From Allosphingosinicella vermicomposti (GTDB taxonomy: Bacteria > Pseudomonadota > Alphaproteobacteria > Sphingomonadales > Sphingomonadaceae): DNA of 64,000 nt. Below are positions 27,040 to 35,815 of the stretch, in pieces; the stretch's first letter is position 1, and every line of letters starts with the position of its first letter. Position numbers and translations under genes: made by a program. The DNA lies in assembly GCF_003012815.1 (NCBI RefSeq), contig NZ_PXYJ01000001.1, forward strand, positions 1,054,001-1,118,000. The letters run 5' to 3'. The notes below the pieces were generated by a model that made no database searches, was not told the origin of the DNA, and was given only the letters and a program-made list of their open reading frames with translations.

Positions 27040-27780
27040 ATGGCGCGAGGCAAGATCCGCATCGGCTGTTCCGGCTGGAACTACAAACATTGGCGCGGCC
27101 TGTTCTACCCCGAGAAGATGGCGGCGAAGAACTGGTTCGCCTTTTACGCGCAGCATTTCGATACGGTGGAAATCAATAACAGCTTCTACCGCCTCCCCTC
27201 GTCCGAGACGTTTGAAAAGTGGCGGGATCAGGCCCCTGAAGGCTTTTGTTATGCCGTGAAAGCCAACCGCTTCCTCACCCAGGCCAAGAAGCTGACGGAC
27301 GGCGCGGAAATGCTGGACTGGATGCTGCCGCCCATCCGCCATTTGCAGCCAAGGCTCGGCCCGATCCTTTTCCAGCTGCCGCCACGCTTCAAGATCAACC
27401 TCGAACGATTGGAGGAGTTCTTAAGCGCGCTTCCAAAAGACCTCATCCACGTCTTCGAATTTCGCGAGAAAAGCTGGATCACGGACGAGACGCTGGCGCT
27501 CCTCGACCGTCACGGCGCGTCCTTCTGCATCCATGACATGCCCGCCTCCACTACGCCGCGCTGGGCCTCCGGCAAAATCGCCTATGTCCGCTTCCACGGC
27601 GGCACCGGCAAATATTGGGGCCGCTATTCCGACGAAGCCCTGTCCGACTGGACCGACTGGATGGCCGATCAGGCCCGCCAGGGCCGCGACGTCTGGGCCT
27701 ATTTCAACAACGACATCGACGCCCACGCCATCCACGACGCGCAGACACTGAAGGCGATGGTCCGGCAGGTGGTGCGCTAA
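27040..27780 (+). CDS. DUF72 (YecE-like) family protein
   Basis: 246 aa, a TIM-barrel family of unknown function widespread in bacteria. The opening RIGCSGWNYKHWRGLFYP (about 6-23), the central YAQHFDTVEINNSFYRLPS (about 35-53) and the C-terminal VWAYFNNDIDAHAIHDAQTL (about 220-239) are family signatures. The ATG at 27040 is preferred because the DUF72 domain starts four residues later. It is convergent with thiE, with a family D repeat between them. Confidence 0.88.
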   Translation: MARGKIRIGCSGWNYKHWRGLFYPEKMAAKNWFAFYAQHFDTVEINNSFYRLPSSETFEKWRDQAPEGFCYAVKANRFLTQAKKLTDGAEMLDWMLPPIRHLQPRLGPILFQLPPRFKINLERLEEFLSALPKDLIHVFEFREKSWITDETLALLDRHGASFCIHDMPASTTPRWASGKIAYVRFHGGTGKYWGRYSDEALSDWTDWMADQARQGRDVWAYFNNDIDAHAIHDAQTLKAMVRQVVR

Positions 27781-27795
27781 CTTAAAAATCAAAAT

Positions 27796-27880
27796 CGTCA
27801 CCCTGAACTTGTTTCAGGGTCCATCGACGAAGAGGCGTGTTGCCCACAGGATGGATGCTGAAACAAGTTCAGCATGACCA
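27796..27880. repeat. Family D palindromic repeat
   Basis: Outer inverted arms GTCACCCTGAAC...CAGGGT and GCTGAAACAAGTTCAGCATGAC enclose a centre of about 40 bases; each arm is itself a small hairpin around TTGTTTC. It lies between the convergent DUF72 gene and thiE, a likely bidirectional terminator. Confidence 0.8.
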
Positions 27881-27916
27881 CTTCGGGGTGTAGAGGCGGT
27901 CCGGGTGCCGATGGCG

Positions 27917-28600
27917 CTAGCGTTTCAGCACGTCCCGAAACGCCGCCACCGCCGCACCCGGCCCTTGCGGATGATTCCACACCGCTCCGCACACCGCGAG
28001 GAAATCCGCACCAGCTTCGACGAGTACGCGCCCATTGTCCGGCGTGATGCCCCCGATCGCGACGCAGGGTATTTCGAACAAAGTGCTCCACCAGCCCAGG
28101 ATTGACGGTTCCGGCCGGTGCTGCGTGTCCTTCGTAATCGTCGGAAAGAATGCCCCGAAGGCGACATAGTCCGCTCCCGCTTCCCCCGCTTCCATGGCGA
28201 GGTGGCGGCTGTCGTGGCAGGTTACACCGATCTGCGCATTGGGTCCGAGCAGCGCCCGCGCCTCGCGCGGATCGCCGTCGCCCTGCCCCAAATGCACACC
28301 GTCCGCGCCAAGCCGCTTGGCGAGCCCCATATCGTCGTTGACGATGAAAGCCACCTCATGCTTCGCGCAGATGCGCTGCAGCGGCTCGGCGAGCTTGGCC
28401 GCCTCATGCTGATCGGCCCCTTTTACGCGGAACTGGAATGCCGCGACAGGCCCACCCTCCAAAGCCGCGCGCAGCCGATCCGGGAAATCCCCGCCCACGT
28501 CGAGCGGCGAAATCAGATAGAGTTGGCAGTCCGGCCGCCCCCGCGCCTCGAAGCGCTGGGCAAAACCGGGATCGAGGGTAAGATCGTCTTCGTCCATCAT
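27917..28600 (-). CDS. thiE: Thiamine-phosphate synthase
   Basis: 227 aa. Joins the thiazole and pyrimidine phosphates in thiamine synthesis. Family motifs are FQFRVKGADQHEAAKLAEPL (about 55-74), FIVNDDMGLAKRLGADGVHL (about 85-104) with the pyrophosphate-binding segment GQGDGD, and CVAIGGITPDNG (about 180-191). The 30-residue N-terminal extension beyond the usual start is acidic. The ATG at 28600 overlaps the TGA of the upstream small membrane-protein gene. No TPP riboswitch-like leader is visible. Confidence 0.88.
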   Translation of the reverse strand: MMDEDDLTLDPGFAQRFEARGRPDCQLYLISPLDVGGDFPDRLRAALEGGPVAAFQFRVKGADQHEAAKLAEPLQRICAKHEVAFIVNDDMGLAKRLGADGVHLGQGDGDPREARALLGPNAQIGVTCHDSRHLAMEAGEAGADYVAFGAFFPTITKDTQHRPEPSILGWWSTLFEIPCVAIGGITPDNGRVLVEAGADFLAVCGAVWNHPQGPGAAVAAFRDVLKR

Positions 28601-29094
28601 CCCGCCTTAGCGGCAGCCGGAGCCGGACGAAAGCGGTTCACGGCCTCCACGAATCCTGCCGGGTCGTCGAGGCGGTGCGCAATCGCACTTATCAACCGGC
28701 CTCTTTTGCTCCGTGTCGGTTCGACAAGGGAGATCAGCACATTGGGATAAGCAAGCAGCGAAAGGTTGAGGACGCCCTCCTCTTTCAAGGCCGTGCCCGG
28801 CCAGTTCGTGCGAATATCTGCCACGTTGGACGGCATCAGCCGGACTTCGGACAGATTGCCGAGCCGAAGAAGGACAGCGTCAGGTCCAGCCTCGACCGGG
28901 CGAAGCCGGAGCGACCGGATCAAATGCAGGATCCAGGCGATTGTCAGAAGGCTTAACCCCGAAAGGATCCAGGCGGCCTTCGCGCTCCAAAGCGAAACGA
29001 GCAGATGCACGGCGAACAATTCGATGCTCGCCAGCACCAGGAACACCCAGAGCATGGGTGCCTGGCTCCGATAATAAGAGAAGACGAGTGGCAT
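28597..29094 (-). CDS. Small membrane protein, PH-like domain, unknown function
   Basis: 165 aa with two transmembrane helices near the N-terminus (about 12-32 and 38-58). A soluble domain of about 100 residues follows, with alternating strands (LLRLGNLSEVRLMP, VLNLSLLAYPNVLISLV). It resembles bacterial PH-like membrane proteins, but I cannot name a family. The start at 29094 is chosen from GGAGGAG seven bases upstream. It is coupled to thiE by an ATGA overlap, so the two are co-transcribed. Confidence 0.65.
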   Translation of the reverse strand: MPLVFSYYRSQAPMLWVFLVLASIELFAVHLLVSLWSAKAAWILSGLSLLTIAWILHLIRSLRLRPVEAGPDAVLLRLGNLSEVRLMPSNVADIRTNWPGTALKEEGVLNLSLLAYPNVLISLVEPTRSKRGRLISAIAHRLDDPAGFVEAVNRFRPAPAAAKAG

Positions 29095-29126
29095 GCCGCT
29101 CCTCCACATTCCCCTCCCTCTCCGCC

Positions 29127-29207
29127 CGTCACCCCGGCGAAAGCCGGGGTCTCAGGACAGAAAGACACCTCTTTCGTCACGAGATTCCGGCTTTCGCCGG
29201 AATGACG
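29127..29207. repeat. Family C palindromic repeat
   Basis: CGTCACCCCGGCGAAAGCC and GGCTTTCGCCGGAATGACG, inverted. It lies between fda and the downstream small membrane protein on the minus strand. Confidence 0.85.
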
Positions 29208-29210
29208 TGT

Positions 29211-30107
29211 TTAGGCGGCCTTTACGGTCGAAGCCTGATTGATTTCATCAATGGCCTCGCCCAGCGCCGCGTCGAAATCCGCATCGCTCATCTGGTGGCG
29301 CAGGTCCGACAGCAAAGCGCGGGAGAAGCTGGCGATCATGCCTTCATTCTTGGCAAGCTCGGCGCAGGCTTCGCTGCGGGAAAAGCCGCCGGAAAGCGCC
29401 ACGACGCGCAGGACGCGGGGATGATCGACGAGCGGCTTGAAGAGGTTCGGCTCGGCGGGAATGGAGAGCTTCAGCATCACCTTGTCATCGCCCGGAAGGG
29501 CATCGAGGGCCTTGGTGATTTCTTCAAGCAGGATCGCGTCCGCTTCCGCCCGCTCCGCGCTCTTGATATTCACTTCCGGCTCGATGATCGGAACGAGGCC
29601 CGCCGCGAGCACCTGGCGCGCGACATCGAACTGCTGCGCCACCACAGCGGCAATGCCCTCGCGATTGGCGAGATTGATGACGGAGCGTTCCTTGGTGCCG
29701 AACACGCCAAGGCTCTTGGCCCGCGCAAGGAGCGTGTCGAGACCCGGCATCGGCTTCATCAATTGAACGCCGTTCGCCTCGTCTTCGAGACCCTTGTCGA
29801 TCTTGATGAACGGCACGACGCCCTTGTCGATCAGCGCCTGAGGCGTCGCCTTACCGTTCACCTGCCCATCCATGGTCTTTTCAAAGAGGATCGCGCCAAT
29901 CACCTTGTCGCCGGTGAAGGCGGGCGAGCTGATGATCCGGCTGCGCATCTGATGGATGAGGCCGAACATTTCATCGTCATTCGACCACGCGTCTTCCTCA
30001 ATTCCATAACCCTTCAGCGCCTTGGGCGTCGATCCGCCGCTCTGGTCCAAAGCGGCGATGAAGCCTTTGCCGCTGGCGATCTTCGTCATCATGTCCTGAT
30101 CCTGCAT
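29211..30107 (-). CDS. fda: Class I fructose-bisphosphate aldolase
   Basis: 298 aa, close to the 296-aa monomeric class I aldolases of Gram-positive type (Fda). Cleaves fructose-1,6-bisphosphate to triose phosphates through a Schiff base. KGFIAALDQSGGSTPKALKG (about 14-33) and the strand DKVMLKLSIPAEPNLF (about 194-209), holding a likely Schiff-base lysine, fit the family. The ATG at 30107 (MQDQDMMTK) is chosen from the family start. It is downstream of pgk and the VOC gene, so it is probably part of the tkt-gap-pgk-VOC-fda carbon-metabolism transcript. Confidence 0.9.
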   Translation of the reverse strand: MQDQDMMTKIASGKGFIAALDQSGGSTPKALKGYGIEEDAWSNDDEMFGLIHQMRSRIISSPAFTGDKVIGAILFEKTMDGQVNGKATPQALIDKGVVPFIKIDKGLEDEANGVQLMKPMPGLDTLLARAKSLGVFGTKERSVINLANREGIAAVVAQQFDVARQVLAAGLVPIIEPEVNIKSAERAEADAILLEEITKALDALPGDDKVMLKLSIPAEPNLFKPLVDHPRVLRVVALSGGFSRSEACAELAKNEGMIASFSRALLSDLRHQMSDADFDAALGEAIDEINQASTVKAA

Positions 30108-30121
30108 GGCTATCCTCTCGA

Positions 30122-30562
30122 TTATGCGGCGTCTTGCGCGCCTTTGGATTCTGGAACCGGCGCCCATGGCGGTCCCTTGAGCTCAAGGCCGTTTCCTTCC
30201 GGATCGGCCAGATAGATGGATGGGCCGTCCCCTTCCGCGCCGTAGCGGGAGACGATTTCGCTTTCGATGCCGTGCGTCCTCAGTTCCTCGACAATGGCCG
30301 CGCCGTCCCAAGGGAGGACGCGAAAGCAGATGTGATCGACATTGCGGCCCTCCCGGCCCGGTGCCGCGCCTCCCATCGCTCCGATTTTTCCATCGACAGG
30401 TACGAGGTCGATGAGGGCCGTGCCGACGCGCAATTGATAGAGGCCGAGTGCCTCTTGCTTCTTTTCCCAGCGCGCGCCCAGAATGTCGATGTAGAACCGC
30501 ACCATGGTGTCGAGATCGGTCACGCGCAATACGACGTGATCGATCGCCTGGATGGTGATCAT
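30122..30562 (-). CDS. VOC family protein (glyoxalase/bleomycin-resistance fold)
   Basis: 146 aa. A single vicinal-oxygen-chelate domain: two beta-alpha-beta-beta-beta repeats, starting [20 protein letters not shown] with a first metal histidine. [20 protein letters not shown] (about 79-98) and [14 protein letters not shown] (about 121-134) give further metal ligands. The substrate is unknown; members include glyoxalase I and dioxygenases. The start overlaps the pgk stop as ATGA, so it is translated together with pgk and lies between two glycolytic genes. A methylglyoxal-related role would suit the position but is inference. Confidence 0.82.
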   Translation of the reverse strand: MITIQAIDHVVLRVTDLDTMVRFYIDILGARWEKKQEALGLYQLRVGTALIDLVPVDGKIGAMGGAAPGREGRNVDHICFRVLPWDGAAIVEELRTHGIESEIVSRYGAEGDGPSIYLADPEGNGLELKGPPWAPVPESKGAQDAA

Positions 30563-31764
30563 TGTTGTTCCAAGGCTTTGACGCCCGGCAGCTCCTTGCC
30601 TTCCATCCATTCGAGGAAGGCGCCGCCCGCCGTCGAAACGAAGGTGAAATCGTCCGCCACGCCTGCATGGTTGAGGGCCGCCACAGTATCGCCGCCGCCC
30701 GCGACGGAAACAAGCGAACCGCTGACTGTCAGCGCCGCTGCCGTCCTGGCGAGCGCCACGGTGGCTTCGTCGAAGGGCGGGATTTCGAAGGCGCCCAAGG
30801 GGCCGTTCCACACCAAAGTGCGGCAGGTCTTGAGCGCATCGGCCAAGGCCTCGACGGCAGCCGGGCCGATGTCCAGGATCATCTCGTCCGCCGCGACTTC
30901 GTGGACGTTGACGGTGCGGAGCGAGGCCGGATTGGGCGCGAATTCCTTGGCGACAACCACGTCATACGGCAGGTGCACGGTGCAGCCCGCATGATCGGCG
31001 GTGTCGAGGATGCGGAGCGCGGTCTCCTTCAGATCATGTTCGCACAGCGACTTGCCGACATCGACCCCGCGCGCGGCGAGGAAGGTATTGGCCATGCCGC
31101 CGCCGATAATCAGGTGATCGACCTTGGTGACAAGGTTCTGTAGCACGTCCAATTTGGTCGAGACCTTGGCGCCGCCGACAACTGCCGCGACCGGGCGTTC
31201 GGGGTTGCCAAGGGCGGCTTCCAGCGCCCTCAATTCCTTTTCCATCGCGCGGCCCGCATAAGCGGAAAGCAGATGCGCCAGCCCCTCCGTCGACGCATGC
31301 GCGCGATGGGCTGCGGAGAAGGCGTCGTTCACATAGAAGTCGCCAAGCTCCGCCATCGCAGCGGCGAGCGCTGGGTCGTTCTTCTCCTCACCTGCATGAA
31401 AGCGCGTATTTTCGAGGATTGCGATGTCGCCCGGATTCATCGTGGCGATGGCGTCCTTGGCACCCTGCCCCTGGCAATCCTCCACGAACCGCACCGGCCT
31501 GCCAAGCACCTGCCCATAAGCCCGCGTCACGAGCGAAAGCGACATGTCAGGCCGCTGCACGCCCTTCGGACGCCCGAAATGCGCAAGCATGAGTACGATG
31601 GCGCCGCGGTCCGCCAATTCGGTGACGGTCGGGAGCGTGGCACGAATTCGGGTGTCGTCGGTGACCGAACCGTCTGCCATCGGCACATTGAGATCGACGC
31701 GAACAAGCGCGCGCTTGCCGCGGACGTCGCCCAGATCGTCGAGGGTTTTAAAAGCTGCCATCAT
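30559..31764 (-). CDS. pgk: Phosphoglycerate kinase
   Basis: About 401 aa. Transfers phosphate from 1,3-bisphosphoglycerate to ADP. Signatures are [20 protein letters not shown] (about 17-36), [11 protein letters not shown] (about 58-68), [19 protein letters not shown] (about 195-213) and the nucleotide-binding [12 protein letters not shown] near residue 366. The start falls in TTG-ATG-ATG; I chose the first ATG (31764). The ribosome site is weak and lies in the edge of a family B repeat that separates it from gap. Confidence 0.95.
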   Translation of the reverse strand: MMAAFKTLDDLGDVRGKRALVRVDLNVPMADGSVTDDTRIRATLPTVTELADRGAIVLMLAHFGRPKGVQRPDMSLSLVTRAYGQVLGRPVRFVEDCQGQGAKDAIATMNPGDIAILENTRFHAGEEKNDPALAAAMAELGDFYVNDAFSAAHRAHASTEGLAHLLSAYAGRAMEKELRALEAALGNPERPVAAVVGGAKVSTKLDVLQNLVTKVDHLIIGGGMANTFLAARGVDVGKSLCEHDLKETALRILDTADHAGCTVHLPYDVVVAKEFAPNPASLRTVNVHEVAADEMILDIGPAAVEALADALKTCRTLVWNGPLGAFEIPPFDEATVALARTAAALTVSGSLVSVAGGGDTVAALNHAGVADDFTFVSTAGGAFLEWMEGKELPGVKALEQQ

Positions 31765-31770
31765 CAATTC

Positions 31771-31848
31771 CCGTTCGTCCCGAGCGAAGTCGAGGGGCGT
31801 GCGTCATAAGGCCGTGCCAGCGCCCCTCGACTTCGCTCGGGACGAACG
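31771..31848. repeat. Family B palindromic repeat
   Basis: CCCGTTCGTCCCGAGCGAAG and CTTCGCTCGGGACGAACG, inverted. It lies in the gap-pgk gap; its edge forms the pgk leader. No linking ORF joins the two genes here. Confidence 0.85.
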
Positions 31849-31870
31849 AAATGAGAGGCGCTGGACAGGA

Positions 31871-32878
31871 TCAGATCAGCTTCGCGATCGCGCCGGCCGT
31901 GTCGACCATGCGGTTCGAGAAGCCCCATTCATTGTCGTACCAGGAAACGACGCGGACGAGTTTGCCTTCCAGCACGGCGGTTTCGAGGCTGTCGACTGTC
32001 GACGACGCCGGATTGTGGTTGAGGTCGATCGAAACCAGCGGCTCGTCGGTATAAGCGAGAACGCCTTTCAGCGGGCCACTTTCCGAAGCCGCCTTCAGCG
32101 CCCCGTTCACTTCCTCAAGCGTGGTGTCGCGCTTCGGCGTGAAGGTGAGGTCGACGAGGCTGACGTTCGGCGTAGGAACGCGGACGGCCGAACCATCGAG
32201 CTTACCCTTCAATTCGGGAAGCACCTCGCCTACGGCGCGGGCGGCGCCCGTCGTGGTCGGGATGATCGACATGCCGGCGGCGCGGGCGCGGCGCATATCG
32301 GGGTGGATCTGGTCGAGGATTTTCTGATCGTTCGTGTAAGCGTGGATCGTCGTCATCAGGCCGCGCTCGATACCGATCACGTCGTTCAGCACCTTGGCGA
32401 CCGGCGCAAGGCAATTGGTCGTGCAGGACGCGTTGGAAACGATCCTGTGCTCCGCAGTCAGCTTGTCGTGATTGACGCCATAAACGACGGTCAGGTCCGC
32501 GCCCTTGGCCGGGGCCGAAATGAGCACGCGCTTGGCACCGGCTTGCAGATGCTTCTCGCCGCCCGCACGGTCGGTGAAGAAGCCGGTGCATTCGAGCGCG
32601 ATGTCGATATTGTTTTCGGCATGCGGCAGGTTCGCCGGATCGCGTTCGGCGGTCACCTTGATGCGCTTGCCATCAATGACGATGTCGTTGCCGTCGGCCT
32701 TCACGTCGCCCGGATAGGGACCATGGACGCTGTCGCGCTTGAACAGCATCGCGTTCGACTTGGCGTCGGCGAGATCGTTGATCGCGACCAGTTCGAGGCC
32801 GCAATCGGGACGCTCCAGGATTGCCCGCGCCACAAGACGGCCAATCCGCCCAAAACCGTTGATTGCAACTCTGGTCAT
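31871..32878 (-). CDS. gap: Glyceraldehyde-3-phosphate dehydrogenase
   Basis: 335 aa. Phosphorylating GAPDH. The NAD site [16 protein letters not shown] opens the protein. The active-site motif [12 protein letters not shown] (about 151-162) holds the catalytic cysteine, and the C-terminal [15 protein letters not shown] is intact. The ATG at 32878 follows a GGAGAG ribosome site. It lies downstream of tkt and upstream of pgk. Confidence 0.97.
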   Translation of the reverse strand: MTRVAINGFGRIGRLVARAILERPDCGLELVAINDLADAKSNAMLFKRDSVHGPYPGDVKADGNDIVIDGKRIKVTAERDPANLPHAENNIDIALECTGFFTDRAGGEKHLQAGAKRVLISAPAKGADLTVVYGVNHDKLTAEHRIVSNASCTTNCLAPVAKVLNDVIGIERGLMTTIHAYTNDQKILDQIHPDMRRARAAGMSIIPTTTGAARAVGEVLPELKGKLDGSAVRVPTPNVSLVDLTFTPKRDTTLEEVNGALKAASESGPLKGVLAYTDEPLVSIDLNHNPASSTVDSLETAVLEGKLVRVVSWYDNEWGFSNRMVDTAGAIAKLI

Positions 32879-32900
32879 TCCCACTCTCCGTTTTTTGCCT

Positions 32901-32969
32901 CGCTAGTCCTGAGCTTGTCGAAGGACGGTTCCAGCTGGTTCCGGGCTTCGACAGGCTCAGCCCTAGCGG
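32901..32969. repeat. Family A palindromic repeat overlapping the tkt stop
   Basis: CGCTAGTCCTGAGCTTGTCG and the inverted arm ending CTCAGCCCTAGCGG. The right arm contains the TAG stop (32963-32965) and the last Arg codon of the tkt gene, so the repeat supplies that gene's 3' end. Confidence 0.85.
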
Positions 32970-34945
32970 TTGTTTAGTTTTTCCAAAATCTGCGGCACGA
33001 TGGCCTCGGCAGTGAAGCCGAAGCGCTCGAACAGGTCCTCCGCCGGGGCCGACGCGCCGAAGCGGTCGAGGCCGATGCGGAGGCCGCTCACCATCGTATA
33101 GCGTTCCCACCCGAGCGTCGTTCCAGCCTCGATCGACACGCGAAGGATCTCCTCCGGCTGCGCGTCAGGCAGAATGTCGGCGCGGTAAGCGGCGTCCTGC
33201 GCATCGAACAGTGTCCAGCAAGGCATGGACACGACATCGGCGCCGATACCTTGGCCTTCAAGTGCGTCGGCAACTGCCACGGCGGTTTCGACTTCGGAGC
33301 CCGTTGCCATAAGAATGACCTTGCGGGCGGCCTTTGCGGCGCGGAGGCGGTACGCGCCCTTCGCCGAGAGGTTTTCTCCTGCATTATCGCGCAATTGCGG
33401 GAGGTTTTGACGGCTGAGTGCGAGGAGCGAAGGACCGTTCTTGCGCTTCAAGGCAAGCTCCCAGCATTCGGCGGTTTCGACCGCATCGGCGGGCCGGAAG
33501 ACATCGAGGTTCGGGATCATGCGCAGGCTCATGACATGCTCCACCGGCTGGTGGGTAGGGCCGTCCTCGCCAAGGCCGATGCTGTCATGCGTCATCACAT
33601 AGACTGCACGCACTTCCTGCAACGCCGACAGGCGGATGGCCGGGCGGCAATAGTCCGCGAAGACGAGGAAGGTGCCCCCATAAGGGATGACGCCGCCATG
33701 CAGCGCCATGCCGTTCATCGCGGCGGCCATGCCGAATTCGCGGATACCGTAATAGATGTAGCGGCCGGAATAATCGTCCGCCGTCAAAGGCTTCTGCGCC
33801 TTTGTTTTGGTATTGTTGGAACCGGTCAGGTCTGCCGATCCACCGATCGTTTCCGGCAGCAGATCGTTGATCGCGCCCAGCGCCAGTTCCGAAGCCTTGC
33901 GGCTCGCCACCTTCTGCGGATTGGCGATCAGACCCGCGACATGATCGCGGAGTGATAAGCCTTCGGGCAGGCGCCCTTCCATGCGGCGCACGAACTCGAC
34001 GCGCTCCGGATGGGCGGCGAGGCGGACGCGCCAATCCTCATGCACCTTCTGGCTGCGGCGGCCTGCTTCACGCCAGGCATCGATGATCGGCTGGGGAAGA
34101 TCGAACGGCTCGCTGTCCCAGACGAGCTGCAGGCGGGCGGCAGCGACTTCGTCCTTGCCCAGCGCCGCGCCGTGCGTCGCGGACGTGCCCTGCTTGTTCG
34201 GTGCGCCATAGCCGATAATCGTCCGGCAGGCGACGAGCGAGGGGCGCGGATCGGCCTTGGCTTCGGCAAGCGCCTTGCGGATGCTGTCATAGTCATGACC
34301 TTCGCAGGCAACCGTGTGCCAGCCGCTCGCGGCATAGCGGGCGAGAATGTCTTCGGAAGTCGAAAGATCGGTCGCGCCGTCGATGGTGATGCGATTGTCG
34401 TCCCACAGGACGTTGAGGCGGCCGAGCTTCAGATGTCCGGCAAGGCCCACGGCTTCGTGATTGATGCCTTCCATCAGGCAGCCGTCGCCGGCGATTACCC
34501 AGGTATGGTGGTCGACGAGATCGTCGCCGAATACCGCGTTCAAATGCCGTTCGGCCACCGCCATACCGACCGCCATTGCGAAACCCTGGCCAAGCGGGCC
34601 GGTCGTCGCCTCGACGCCATCGAGCAGGAAGTTTTCCGGATGCCCGGCGCAGGGGCTGCCGAGCTTCCGGAAGTTGCGGATATCCTCCATCGTCGGCCGT
34701 TCGTAGCCGGTGAGATGGAGAAGCGCGTAGATCAGCATCGATCCATGGCCCGCCGACAGCACGAAGCGGTCACGGTCGTGCCACTTGGGATCGGCCGGAT
34801 CATATTTCAGATATTCGGTGAACAGCACCGTCGCGACGTCCGCCATACCCATCGGCATACCGGGATGGCCCGAATTGGCGGCCTCCACCGCGTCCATGGA
34901 AAGTGCGCGGATGGCATTGGCCAGCAATTTCGGTTCGGCGGACAT
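32963..34945 (-). CDS. tkt: Transketolase
   Basis: 660 aa. Thiamine-diphosphate enzyme of the pentose phosphate pathway. Motifs are NSGHPGMPMGMADVATVLF (about 23-41), GDGCLMEGINHEAVGLAGHL (about 153-172, the ThDP motif GDG...N) and YVMTHDSIGLGEDGPTHQPV (about 450-469). The last residues EKLNNR run into a family A repeat that provides the stop. The start MSAEPKLLANAIRALSMDAV is standard. It is divergent from zauP; the 153-base gap should hold both promoters. Confidence 0.95.
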   Translation of the reverse strand: MSAEPKLLANAIRALSMDAVEAANSGHPGMPMGMADVATVLFTEYLKYDPADPKWHDRDRFVLSAGHGSMLIYALLHLTGYERPTMEDIRNFRKLGSPCAGHPENFLLDGVEATTGPLGQGFAMAVGMAVAERHLNAVFGDDLVDHHTWVIAGDGCLMEGINHEAVGLAGHLKLGRLNVLWDDNRITIDGATDLSTSEDILARYAASGWHTVACEGHDYDSIRKALAEAKADPRPSLVACRTIIGYGAPNKQGTSATHGAALGKDEVAAARLQLVWDSEPFDLPQPIIDAWREAGRRSQKVHEDWRVRLAAHPERVEFVRRMEGRLPEGLSLRDHVAGLIANPQKVASRKASELALGAINDLLPETIGGSADLTGSNNTKTKAQKPLTADDYSGRYIYYGIREFGMAAAMNGMALHGGVIPYGGTFLVFADYCRPAIRLSALQEVRAVYVMTHDSIGLGEDGPTHQPVEHVMSLRMIPNLDVFRPADAVETAECWELALKRKNGPSLLALSRQNLPQLRDNAGENLSAKGAYRLRAAKAARKVILMATGSEVETAVAVADALEGQGIGADVVSMPCWTLFDAQDAAYRADILPDAQPEEILRVSIEAGTTLGWERYTMVSGLRIGLDRFGASAPAEDLFERFGFTAEAIVPQILEKLNNR

Positions 34946-35098
34946 TCGGCTTCCTTGGGCTTGGCCCGGCTGAGCAATGGGAGACTCGTTACGCGCGTTT
35001 CCGGCTCCTTTAAGGGCGGGGGCGCGGGCGTCAACCTTGGCCCCGCTTTCGCGGGAGCAGCCCTTGCAGCCGCGCCATCTCATGCTATCTCGGCTACC

Positions 35099-35302
35099 AT
35101 GCAGGATGAACGGACTTCCGTCGCACTCGCGAGGATCGAAAACGCATTGAGCCGGATCGAAACGGCCTCGACGCGGCTGCCCGCGTCCGAATTCGATAAT
35201 GAGGAGCTCGCCCGTCTCCGCACCGCACACCAGACCTTGCGGGGACGCGTCGAGCAGGCGGTGAGCCAGATCGACCGGCTGCTTGCCGGACAGGAGGCCT
35301 GA
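35099..35302 (+). CDS. zauP: ZauP-like coiled-coil protein upstream of ZapA
   Basis: 67 aa, almost wholly helical with heptads (ALARIENALSRIETASTRL, then RLRTAHQTLRGRVEQAVSQI). Directly upstream of zapA (5-base gap). In Caulobacter a short coiled-coil protein encoded at this place, ZauP, forms a pair with ZapA and tightens the Z-ring. Position, size and composition match, but a sequence comparison would be needed for certainty. Confidence 0.7.
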   Translation: MQDERTSVALARIENALSRIETASTRLPASEFDNEELARLRTAHQTLRGRVEQAVSQIDRLLAGQEA

Positions 35303-35307
35303 AAACC

Positions 35308-35646
35308 ATGGCAAGCGTCGAAATCCAGATCGCCTCCCGCAAATATCACATCGCCTGCCGCGACGGTCAGGAAGAACATTTCCGCATGGTTGGCGCGCTT
35401 GTCGACCAGAAGGCTCAGGAAGCCGCCGCCGCACTCGGCACCCTGCCCGAGGCACGGCAATTGCTGTTCGCCGCGCTGCTTCTTGCCGACGAAATCAAGG
35501 AGCTTCGCGCAGGCAAAATGCCGCCCGCCCCGCCGCCACCTGGCCGCGTCGAACCCGACCCAGCCATCGCCAATGCGCTCGAGCAACTTGCCGAACGGAT
35601 GGAAAGCCTTGCGGCAAGGCTTGAGGAAGAGCGCGCGAGCGCCTAG
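35308..35646 (+). CDS. zapA: Cell division protein ZapA
   Basis: 112 aa. FtsZ-associated protein that bundles protofilaments. The N-terminal globular part VEIQIASRKYHIACRDGQEE (about 4-23) and VGALVDQKAQEAAAALG fit the ZapA fold. A Pro-rich linker (PPAPPPPGR) and a coiled coil (ALEQLAERMESLAARLEEER) follow. The order zapA-6S RNA-fthC is conserved across proteobacteria. Confidence 0.9.
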   Translation: MASVEIQIASRKYHIACRDGQEEHFRMVGALVDQKAQEAAAALGTLPEARQLLFAALLLADEIKELRAGKMPPAPPPPGRVEPDPAIANALEQLAERMESLAARLEEERASA

Positions 35647-35654
35647 ATTGAGAT

Positions 35655-35815
35655 CGACGGGTACTGCCCGGTACGAGCTTTTGAGAACATCCCTGAGGCG
35701 ATAAAGACATCCTCGGGGGCTGTCCCTGCCCGGGCCCTGGCCCGACGTATATGGCCCCCACCTGACGTTGAGGCGTCAGAGGATATTCCAGCAAACGGCC
35801 ATGGCGGTCCCGTCA
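35655..35815 (+). ncRNA. ssrS: 6S RNA
   Basis: The gap between zapA and fthC is the standard site of 6S RNA, the sigma70-polymerase regulator. The sequence folds as one long hairpin. GACGGG (35656-35661) pairs with CCCGTC (35809-35814). Internal helices include CCCTGAGGCG against CCTCGGGGG and GGGCC against GGCCC, and an open central region is possible around ACATCC. The ends are approximate. The 3' closing strand overlaps the first codons of fthC. Confidence 0.72.

Noticed and set aside
28601-28760. TPP riboswitch upstream of thiE
   Set aside because: The region upstream is the coding sequence of the overlapping small membrane protein, and no TPP-type conserved elements were recognised.
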